From the NCBI GenBank assembly GCA_947424985.1, contig CANDYN010000021.1, positions 1-12,217 of the forward strand: a DNA stretch of 12,217 nucleotides, written 5' to 3'. Both the position numbers and the translations under genes were made by a program. Shown here piece after piece: positions 5,942 through 12,217 of this stretch (positions are counted from its first letter, which is position 1; every line of letters begins with the position of its first letter). Under the pieces are notes generated by a model. The model did no database searches, was not told where the DNA came from, and saw only the letters and a program-made list of their open reading frames with translations. This stretch comes from Rickettsiales bacterium. Its GTDB lineage: Bacteria > Pseudomonadota > Alphaproteobacteria > Rickettsiales > Deianiraeaceae.

Positions 5942-6850
5942 CTACATCTTCCATCTTTTGTGAAGCCAAAACCATTGCTCCTTATTCTCTTCTATATCTT
6001 TTGAAATTATATCATTTGCTTTCTGTGAAAGCGTTATTTCATCAAGATTTTGATCTATCTCTGGGTCAAAAATTTTGATAAACTTTATATGAAACTTAGT
6101 AGGGCTTAATTTGTCTCTCACGCAAGAAGTATAAAACACAGGAAGATTGTATTTAATCGCAACTTTGGCAAAAAAAGTTGAGGTCATTGCATTGCGCCTC
6201 ATGAGCTTTAATTTTTCTCCGTTTGCCTCTCTGTGGTCTTGAAAAACTGTGAGTATTTTCCCGCTTTGTTTAATTACTTTTATTATTTTTGACATCTCAT
6301 TTCCATGTTTTTCAATCAGCTTCATACTTCCGGCTTTCACAATAAATCTTGTAAATGGATTTTTCGTAGCTTTATAAATTGAATATGTATCAAGTTTTTT
6401 ATATTTAAAATATTTTCCGATCATCCACCAATTTCCCATGTGAGAGGTTATTGTTATTATTGATTTTTCACCCGATAAAGCTTCGGCCAGCTCCTCTTCG
6501 CCAATTATTTTTACTCTTTTTTTAAATTTTTTAAAAGATGCAAAAAAGAAATGCGGCGTTTCTCCAATAAATCTTGCAGTATTTATCCAAATTGCCTTGG
6601 TTAAAGATTTAACAAAATGCTCATCCATAAGTGGATAAATTAGTCGTAAATTACCCGATATTCTTCTTGAAAAAGCTGTATTTACAAAAATATTCCCAAA
6701 AACATGCCCAAAAATAAAAGATGCCATTCGAAATGGTAAAATTCTTGCTATTGCAAACAAGAAAATCATGAATACAAATTCGACAAAGTATTGAATATAT
6801 TTATTAATAGTCTTGAAAAATTTCACTATCTTTTTGATCATTTTTTTCAT
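5942..6850 (-). CDS. LpxL/HtrB-family lipid A acyltransferase with altered catalytic motif
   Basis: This protein belongs to the family that adds secondary acyl chains to lipid A at the inner membrane, and its length of 302 aa is normal. An N-terminal hydrophobic anchor (about 20-40) is followed by the acyltransferase domain. Visible blocks are SHMGNWWMIG (136-145), QDHREANGEKLKLMRRNAMT (204-223) and the terminal WFWLHKRWK (293-301), all in family order. The catalytic HX4(D/E) motif is incomplete: H137 is present, but the position five residues later is W142 rather than Asp or Glu (codons TGG TGG for W141-W142). The enzyme may use another acid, have a changed substrate, or be inactive. The ATG lies 3 nt after the stop of the secreted-protein gene, implying an operon and coupled translation. 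Confidence 0.88.
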   Translation of the reverse strand: MKKMIKKIVKFFKTINKYIQYFVEFVFMIFLFAIARILPFRMASFIFGHVFGNIFVNTAFSRRISGNLRLIYPLMDEHFVKSLTKAIWINTARFIGETPHFFFASFKKFKKRVKIIGEEELAEALSGEKSIITITSHMGNWWMIGKYFKYKKLDTYSIYKATKNPFTRFIVKAGSMKLIEKHGNEMSKIIKVIKQSGKILTVFQDHREANGEKLKLMRRNAMTSTFFAKVAIKYNLPVFYTSCVRDKLSPTKFHIKFIKIFDPEIDQNLDEITLSQKANDIISKDIEENKEQWFWLHKRWKM

Positions 6851-6853
6851 ATT

Positions 6854-7342
6854 TTACTCACACCTAAACTCTTTACCCTCGATATTATTTGTCACATTTA
6901 CCGTAATATTATCCTCGCAACAAGTCTTTTTTACATCTCTATATATGTATACTTTTTTAATTATTACATCTCTTTTTGGTTTTTTAATTGGAACAGGCTT
7001 TGGCTTAATCTTTGGCTTTTTCTTTTTAACTTTTTTCTTTCCACAAAAACACTTTGGACATGGATTTTTTACTTCCCATTTTGAAACCTCCGGTACAGTT
7101 TTTTTATCACTCGCTTCACACCCACAAGTACAATCCATACTTACTTTAATTGTATGATTGTCATTAGTAACTTCAACTTGATTATCCGGCACTTTTTTAT
7201 ATCTATGGTATTCAAGAGCTTCTTCGCCATATTGAGTATTTGATTTGATTACAGTTATTTCTTGGTTTATAATTGGATTTTCTCTTGCATAACTTAGCCC
7301 TGATATGAAAAATAAAACTATAAAAATCAATATTATTTTCAC
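6854..7342 (-). CDS. Secreted Cys-rich, Lys/Pro-rich hypothetical protein
   Basis: This is an unrecognised 162-aa protein. It opens with a clear signal peptide (basic K2, a hydrophobic core at about 3-16, and a plausible signal peptidase I site after SYA at 17-19), so it should act in the periplasm or outside. The mature part holds nine cysteines: CTCGC (71-75), CPKCFC (95-100), CC (141-142) and C161. These could bind metal or form disulfides. Between them lies a strongly basic Lys/Pro stretch (102-124, with PKIKPKPVPIKKPK). The C-terminal part carries several valine/asparagine segments (NITVNVTNN). There is no lipobox. The start is GTG at 7342, with no nearby ATG. It is the first gene of a pair with the acyltransferase, which suggests but does not prove an envelope role. 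Confidence 0.72.
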   Translation of the reverse strand: MKIILIFIVLFFISGLSYARENPIINQEITVIKSNTQYGEEALEYHRYKKVPDNQVEVTNDNHTIKVSMDCTCGCEASDKKTVPEVSKWEVKNPCPKCFCGKKKVKKKKPKIKPKPVPIKKPKRDVIIKKVYIYRDVKKTCCEDNITVNVTNNIEGKEFRCE

Positions 7343-7461
7343 AAGAGTTTAAACAATATTAAATAAATAATATGTTATTTTAGAAATGCAAGATTTTTTT
7401 TGTGAACTTATCTCGCAGGGTATATGGAATTGATTATGATGACCCCATATTAAAAAAGTGC

Positions 7462-7490
7462 TTGACATTTAAAAAACTATCTATCTTAAT
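7462..7490 (+). promoter_or_regulatory. Candidate rho promoter
   Basis: A perfect TTGACA (7462-7467) is followed after 17 nt by CTTAAT (7485-7490, 4 of 6 matches to the -10 consensus), giving a leader of about 38 nt before the rho ATG. It lies in the 193-nt divergent gap between rho and the secreted-protein gene. The remainder of that gap holds AT-rich DNA with only short inverted repeats. Confidence 0.5.
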
Positions 7491-7535
7491 CACTCATAAT
7501 CTAGCAACTAGTGAAAATCTTTTTATATTCAGCGC

Positions 7536-9239
7536 ATGACAATTAGCATTAATCCAATTGAGGAGGAATTACCCCTTCTCGTCGAAAAAAAAGAAGAAAG
7601 CAAGACGCCTCTTTTTGAGAAAAAAATTACCCTCAATATTAAACCAAAAGTTGATACAGTGGAAGCTCCAAGCGAACAAATCGAACAAAAAGAAGGAAAT
7701 CAAGAAGTTGTTAAAAGAAAAATTACAAGAAAAGAAAAACCGGTTCAAACAGAAAAACAAGAAGATATCTCAATATCAAACGATCTATCAAGAATAGAAT
7801 TTAACGTAAACACGGAAGAATCTGCCGATAAACAAGATAAAGTAATGGATAAATTTGATAGCATCTCAAAACAAGATGAAGAATTTAAAGTTAGACATGA
7901 AAGAAGGATGCAATTCGATGAAAGTACGATGGAATTTGACTATCCGCCAAATCCCGAAAAAACGATAATTGTTTCGGAATTAAGAAAAAATAGCGTCGGA
8001 AATCTAATAGAGATCGCGGAAGGATATGGTGTTACAAATTGCCATAGAATGTTAAAGCAAGAGCTGATCAGTCAAATTTTAAAACAAACAATTAATAACG
8101 AAAAATTGATATATTCCGATGGAGTAATCGAAGTTGTTCACGATGGACACGGGTTTATAAGATCTCATCAAAATAATTATACTCACTCAGGTGAAGATGT
8201 CTTTATCTCAAACAATCAAATGAGAAAATTTGGATTGAGATTCGGAGATCATGTTGCCGGCTATACGAGAGTTCCGAAAAAAGGTGAGAAATATTTCTCC
8301 CTTATGCGCCTTATGGAGCTAAACGGAAGACCTTCGGATGAAATAATAAAGAAAATAAGTTTTGAAAATTTAACTCCGCTTTATCCAAATCAAAAGCTGA
8401 ATTTTGAAAGCCCGGATCCAACAAAAAGTATATCCACACGTGTAATTGATTTAATAAGTCCAATCGGAAAAGGACAAAGAGCCTTGATTGTATCCCCTCC
8501 AAAAAGTGGGAAAACAATGCTCTTGCAAAACATAGCTCATGCAATAAATCATAATCACCCCGAAATTGAATTAATTTACCTCGGGATCGATGAAAGACCT
8601 GAGGAATTCACCGAAATGCAAAGAACAATAAAAGGTGAAGTTGTAAGTTCAACTTTCGATGAACCGGCCCAAAGACACGTTGCGCTTGCTGAAATAATAA
8701 TTGAAAAAGCAAAAAGAATGGTTGAACACGGAAAAGACGTTGTAATACTTCTTGACTCAATAACAAGACTTGCAAGAGCATATAATAATGCGATGCCATC
8801 ATCGGGAAAAATCCTAAGTGGAGGTGTTGATTCAAATGCTTTGCATCGCCCAAAAAGATTCTTCGGAGCGGCAAGAAATATAGAACACGGTGGATCTTTA
8901 ACGATAATCGCAACCGCTTTAATTGACACAGGATCGAAAATGGACGAAGTAATATTTGAAGAATTCAAGGGAACGGGAAATGCAGAAATCGTCTTAGATC
9001 GTAAATTTGCAGACAAAAGAATCTTCCCGGCAATTGATGTGTTAAAGTCTGGAACAAGAAAAGAAGAGGAAATGGTTTCAAGTGAAACACTAACCAAAAT
9101 GTGGATGCTAAGACGCGTTGTAAGCGGTATGGGCTCTGGTGGTGAAGCACTTGAATTTTTGATCAAAAAAATAAAAGATAGTAAAAACAATGAAGATTTT
9201 TTCAAAAAAATGAACTCCCCAATTGGTTTCGGTGATTAA
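7536..9239 (+). CDS. rho: Transcription termination factor Rho with long N-terminal extension
   Basis: This is the hexameric RNA-dependent ATPase/helicase that terminates transcription. At 567 aa it is about 150 residues longer than E. coli Rho (419 aa). Residues 1-140 are rich in Glu, Lys, Gln and Ser and look disordered. The helical Rho N domain follows at about 145-185 (SELRKNSVGNLIEIAEGYGV). The cold-shock-like primary RNA-binding domain is at about 195-265 (GVIEVVHDGHGFIRS, EDVFISNNQMRKFGLRFGD). The ATPase core carries GKGQRALIVSPPKSGKT, with the P-loop PPKSGKT at 321-327, the Walker B VVILLDS at 402-408, and the secondary RNA-site segment EEFKGTGNAEIVLDR at 475-489. The first visible ATG (7536) is used; the extension reads through without interruption. 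murD follows after 12 nt. Confidence 0.97.
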   Translation: MTISINPIEEELPLLVEKKEESKTPLFEKKITLNIKPKVDTVEAPSEQIEQKEGNQEVVKRKITRKEKPVQTEKQEDISISNDLSRIEFNVNTEESADKQDKVMDKFDSISKQDEEFKVRHERRMQFDESTMEFDYPPNPEKTIIVSELRKNSVGNLIEIAEGYGVTNCHRMLKQELISQILKQTINNEKLIYSDGVIEVVHDGHGFIRSHQNNYTHSGEDVFISNNQMRKFGLRFGDHVAGYTRVPKKGEKYFSLMRLMELNGRPSDEIIKKISFENLTPLYPNQKLNFESPDPTKSISTRVIDLISPIGKGQRALIVSPPKSGKTMLLQNIAHAINHNHPEIELIYLGIDERPEEFTEMQRTIKGEVVSSTFDEPAQRHVALAEIIIEKAKRMVEHGKDVVILLDSITRLARAYNNAMPSSGKILSGGVDSNALHRPKRFFGAARNIEHGGSLTIIATALIDTGSKMDEVIFEEFKGTGNAEIVLDRKFADKRIFPAIDVLKSGTRKEEEMVSSETLTKMWMLRRVVSGMGSGGEALEFLIKKIKDSKNNEDFFKKMNSPIGFGD

Positions 9240-9251
9240 TTTTCTACTAAC

Positions 9252-10577
9252 GTGATTTTGATTATAGGTTGCGGTAAAACTGGTATTGGTGCTGGAAAAT
9301 ATTTCGCTGCACAAAATAAAGAGGTAATATTTTTTGATGAAAAAACTGAAAATCTTGAAAATACAAAGAAAAATATAAATTTTGATGCAACTTTTATTAA
9401 TAAAATTGAAGATTTATCGAATTTTTCAATTGACTTTGCTGTCTGCTCACCGGGATTTCGAACAAAATACAATCCCATCCAAATAATTAATTATCTAAAT
9501 AGTGCCAAAATTACGATTAAATCTGATATTGACGTAATGCTTGACGATTTAAATCCATCGCAAAAAGTAGTCGCAATAACAGGAACAAACGGAAAATCAA
9601 CAACAACTGCGCTACTTGCGCATACTCTTTCCGAGCTTGGTAAAACTTCGATTGCATGTGGAAACATAGGACTTGCCGTTCTTGATTTTGATTTTAAACA
9701 ATATGAATATCTCTGCCTTGAAACCTCGTCAAGCCAATTTGAAATCTCTCAAAACCCAAGATTTTATGCCGGAATCTTAACGAATATTTCAAATGATCAT
9801 ATAGAATATCACGGCTCTTTCGACGCTTATGTAAACGCAAAAAATAGAGTTTTTTCTAAAAATATTCACTCCTTTGCATCAATTGAAGATGGGTTTTGCA
9901 AAAAAATTACAAGCGGAAATGAAAAAATAAACAAAGTTTCAAATACGGAAATAACTCAATCTGGCATTAGTTTTTTTAATGGCAATTTCTATAAAAATGG
10001 TGAAAAATTAACTCTTGATTCAAAACAAATGCAAATAATCGGAAACCATAATATTCAAAATGCATTATTTGTACTTAATTTTTGCGAAAAAGAAGGTTTT
10101 AATATAAGCAAAACTTTTGATGCAATCTGTTCTTTTCAAGCGCTGAAACACAGGTTGCAACTTGTTCGAAACATAGGAAATATCGCATTTATAAATGACA
10201 GCAAGGCAACAAACATTGACTCAACAAAAGTCGCACTTGCTCCACTTGATGAAATTTATTTAATTGCAGGAGGGGTTGCGAAATATCCTCATTCTATCCT
10301 TGATTTATCGCAATTTTTCTCAAAAATAAAACACTTTTTCTTAATTGGAGAAGCGGCATCTGAATTTTTTGATGATATAAAAAGTGAAAATAAAACAATT
10401 TACAATAGCATGGAAGATGCTATAAAATCTGCATATAAGCTAGCAATTAGTAATATTAAAAATAAAAAATCTCATGCTCCGAAAATCTTGCTTTCTCCAC
10501 TTTGTGCAAGTTTTGATATGTATAAAAATTTTGAAGAAAGGGGTGATGATTTTATAAATATCGTCCAAAAACTCTAA
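9252..10577 (+). CDS. murD: UDP-N-acetylmuramoylalanine--D-glutamate ligase
   Basis: This enzyme adds D-glutamate to UDP-MurNAc-L-Ala in cytoplasmic peptidoglycan precursor synthesis, using ATP. The 441-aa length matches the family. The N-terminal domain opens with IIGCGKTGIGAGKYF (4-18). The central domain has the P-loop GTNGKST (111-117), ETSSSQFE (157-164) and the NDH motif (181-183), with K197 in NAKNRVF the likely carbamylated lysine. The C-terminal domain has HRLQLVRN (300-307), NDSKATN (315-321) and SPLCASFDMYKNFEERGDDF (415-434). The start is GTG at 9252; the frame is closed upstream by the rho stop. It is probably co-transcribed with rho and lies outside any division/cell-wall cluster. 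The stop overlaps that of the convergent peptidase gene. Confidence 0.96.
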   Translation: MILIIGCGKTGIGAGKYFAAQNKEVIFFDEKTENLENTKKNINFDATFINKIEDLSNFSIDFAVCSPGFRTKYNPIQIINYLNSAKITIKSDIDVMLDDLNPSQKVVAITGTNGKSTTTALLAHTLSELGKTSIACGNIGLAVLDFDFKQYEYLCLETSSSQFEISQNPRFYAGILTNISNDHIEYHGSFDAYVNAKNRVFSKNIHSFASIEDGFCKKITSGNEKINKVSNTEITQSGISFFNGNFYKNGEKLTLDSKQMQIIGNHNIQNALFVLNFCEKEGFNISKTFDAICSFQALKHRLQLVRNIGNIAFINDSKATNIDSTKVALAPLDEIYLIAGGVAKYPHSILDLSQFFSKIKHFFLIGEAASEFFDDIKSENKTIYNSMEDAIKSAYKLAISNIKNKKSHAPKILLSPLCASFDMYKNFEERGDDFINIVQKL

Positions 10578-12148
10578 CTTTTAAGTAAATCATGATCAAT
10601 CAATTCTTCGTCGAAGTCAACCTCAGTCAAGGTTTTAAATTGTAAAAAATTCTCAAATTTATTAGATCTCTCAACCAAAACTAAATTTTCAAGCCTAATG
10701 CCATATTTTCCATCCAGATAAAGCCCAGGCTCAATCGACAAAATCATTCCTTCTTGAAGTGGCGTTTTAAACGAAGACATCGATTTTGAAATTCCGCAAG
10801 GACCCTCGTGAACTGACAAAAAATGACCAACTCCATGTCCCGTACCATGGCCAAAATCAAGCCCGTTTTGCCATAAATTAAACCTTGCAATCGCATCAAG
10901 CTGAACCCCGTTTGTCCCACACGGAAAATGTAAATTTGAAAGCATCAAAAGTGACTTTAAAACCAGTGTATAATGCCGCTTTAAATCAGGAAATACCTTA
11001 CTTGGATCTCCAATTGCAATTGTTCTTGTTGCGTCAGTTGTTCCATCAAAATATTGCGCACCTGAATCAATCAAAAGCACTCCATCACCGAAAATTTCGC
11101 TATTAGTTTCATCATTCGCACGATAATGAATTATCGCTCCATTACTGTTAAATCCGGCAATTGTATCAAAACTCATGGAATGAAAAAACTCTCCATTCTG
11201 CCTAACTTTTTTTGACATTTCAACAACTTCAAGCTCGTTCGTTCTTTCCTGATTTTTTACCCATTTTATCAGATTATTTAAAGCAAAACCGTCTCGCTTA
11301 TGCGCATTTATAAATCCATTGATCTCTGTTTTATTTTTAATATATTTCATAGATTTTATCGGATTTTGAATAGCTAAAGTCTTACAATTTTTTTGTAACA
11401 TTTCGTAAATTCTTCCGTTCACTTCGCTCTTATCAAATAAGATAGCTTCAAGTCCAAAAAGTTTCGATTCAAGCTCAGAAAAATCGCAAAAAACAACACC
11501 TTCTTTTGTAAAATTTGTGCTATTAGAAAATACAAAAACGACATCCTTTAATACCAATGCAAAACAATTTAAAATTGGTGTATTTTCAAGATCATTCCCC
11601 CTGATATTCAAAAGCCAGCAAATGCTTTGTGGATCGGCAATAAAGAATGATTCATTGTTCAATTTTCTACGTAAAATACTTAGTTTTTCAATATGTGAAA
11701 CTCCACAAAATTTTATGTCAAAATCAAACACTTGTGATTCTTTTTTTTCAAATTTAAACCCAAAAGCTTTAAGAATATCCTCCCTAGAAATACTCTTAAT
11801 ATCGTTATTTTGTTTAAAATTTTCAATCTGGTGTTGAGAAAAATAATCAGAAATTATGCCAATTTTTGAAAATTTTTTAATATATTCAAATACGGAAATT
11901 TCAGCCAAATTGAATACCTCCCAATAATTTAAATCAAGCTGTTTTTTAGCCTGTAAAACATAGCGTGAGTCTGTAAATAATGCATTTTTTTCACCCTGTA
12001 AAACCAAAACACCGTTTGACCCATCAAAGCCACTTATAAATTTCATTAAAGAGCCTTCTGGATCTACATATTCACTCAAAAATTCATCACAAGATGGAAT
12101 AATTAATGTATCAATCTCAAAACTCTTCAAAATTAAATCAATATTCAT
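10574..12148 (-). CDS. pepP: Xaa-Pro aminopeptidase (M24B), lacking the usual C-terminal extension
   Basis: This is a metallopeptidase that removes the N-terminal residue from peptides with proline in second position, probably cytoplasmic. The N-terminal creatinase-like domain (about 1-130) and a middle domain (about 140-270) precede the catalytic M24 domain. The dinuclear metal ligands are all present: D361 and D372 (DSGAQYFDGTTD), H438 in GHGTGHGVGH, E473 (SIEPGLY) and E487 (RLEN). The three-domain form typical of alphaproteobacteria and eukaryotic XPNPEP1 continues some 45 residues past the ...LID..LL segment, with a conserved WLNxYH. Here the 524-aa protein stops right after it (LIDHDLLKS). 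The stop interlocks with that of murD. The start is ATG at 12148, with a weak upstream promoter candidate on the minus strand (TTGATA at 12205-12210, TATCTA at 12182-12187). Confidence 0.93.
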   Translation of the reverse strand: MNIDLILKSFEIDTLIIPSCDEFLSEYVDPEGSLMKFISGFDGSNGVLVLQGEKNALFTDSRYVLQAKKQLDLNYWEVFNLAEISVFEYIKKFSKIGIISDYFSQHQIENFKQNNDIKSISREDILKAFGFKFEKKESQVFDFDIKFCGVSHIEKLSILRRKLNNESFFIADPQSICWLLNIRGNDLENTPILNCFALVLKDVVFVFSNSTNFTKEGVVFCDFSELESKLFGLEAILFDKSEVNGRIYEMLQKNCKTLAIQNPIKSMKYIKNKTEINGFINAHKRDGFALNNLIKWVKNQERTNELEVVEMSKKVRQNGEFFHSMSFDTIAGFNSNGAIIHYRANDETNSEIFGDGVLLIDSGAQYFDGTTDATRTIAIGDPSKVFPDLKRHYTLVLKSLLMLSNLHFPCGTNGVQLDAIARFNLWQNGLDFGHGTGHGVGHFLSVHEGPCGISKSMSSFKTPLQEGMILSIEPGLYLDGKYGIRLENLVLVERSNKFENFLQFKTLTEVDFDEELIDHDLLKS

Positions 12149-12198
12149 ATTGCAAAATAAATTAAATGTTTTAACAGAGCTTAGATATTGATAAAAAT

Positions 12199-12217
12199 AT
12201 GAATTATCAAGAACTTT
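12199..12217 (+). CDS. Possible start of a plus-strand gene cut by the window edge
   Basis: ATG at 12199 opens a frame of six visible codons (MNYQEL) that runs off the end of the window. It would be divergent from the aminopeptidase gene. There is too little sequence to support a product, and the call rests only on an open start in a plausible place. Confidence 0.2.

Noticed and set aside
5863..6078. Plus-strand frame running from the unknown gene's end into the acyltransferase region, as a frameshifted continuation
   Set aside because: The unknown gene has its own in-frame stop, and the extra frame is antisense to the conserved C-terminus of the acyltransferase.
6791..7157. Two plus-strand Phe-rich hydrophobic frames that look like membrane proteins
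   Set aside because: They are the complement of the Lys-rich secreted-protein gene and of the acyltransferase start; runs of AAA on one strand give runs of TTT (Phe) on the other.
7356..7373. Perfect 6-bp inverted repeat (ATATTA/TAATAT) upstream of the secreted-protein gene
   Set aside because: The arms are made only of A and T in very AT-rich DNA; such repeats are expected by chance and the stem would be weak.
7386..7433. 15-codon frame (MQDFFCELISQGIWN) upstream of rho, as a leader peptide
   Set aside because: It lies upstream of the candidate rho promoter, so it would not be on the rho transcript, and it has no ribosome site.
8576..9205. Minus-strand open frame of 209 codons inside rho
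   Set aside because: It is fully antisense to the conserved Rho ATPase core, its translation looks like no protein family, and long antisense frames are common opposite conserved AT-rich genes.

Overview
The window is an AT-rich stretch of a bacterial chromosome, tightly packed with ordinary single-copy genes. I see no mobile element, CRISPR array, tRNA or rRNA. Several features point to an alphaproteobacterium, most likely an intracellular, Rickettsiales-like lineage. The prolyl-tRNA synthetase is the short form without an editing insertion. An ATP synthase b' subunit begins MPQLDF, as in alphaproteobacteria. The AtpE is of alphaproteobacterial type. The base composition and the presence of an EamA-type metabolite transporter also fit. 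The lineage is an inference from these proteins, not a measured placement.

Layout. Positions 126-1421 (+) encode proS, followed by an HxlR-family regulator at 1488-1856 (+) whose promoter carries a 31-bp imperfect palindrome. A minus-strand block then runs from 5054 down to 1915: cydA (cytochrome bd subunit I), atpE (c subunit), atpX (b' subunit) and a DMT/EamA transporter. cydB and the F0 genes atpB and atpF, which normally lie beside these genes, are absent here. A lone plus-strand gene of unknown function (5189-5881) diverges from cydA and ends in a double cysteine. A second minus-strand pair (7342 to 5942) encodes a secreted Cys/Lys/Pro-rich protein and an LpxL/HtrB-family acyltransferase with an altered catalytic motif. 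rho (7536-9239) and murD (9252-10577) form a plus-strand pair. murD and the M24B aminopeptidase P gene (12148 to 10574) converge and share their stop-codon bases. A possible plus-strand gene start lies at the right edge.

How the genes fit together. Most are core functions: translation, respiration and ATP synthesis, transcription termination, cell wall, lipid A and peptide turnover. The parts with something new to say are these: a regulator-transporter pair that may be linked by a shared 13-nt DNA word; the cydA-atpE-atpX grouping without its usual partners; the unknown protein with a Rab-like CCXXX tail; and the Cys-rich secreted protein coupled to the unusual acyltransferase. Most starts lack a clear Shine-Dalgarno sequence, so several start choices rest on family alignment.
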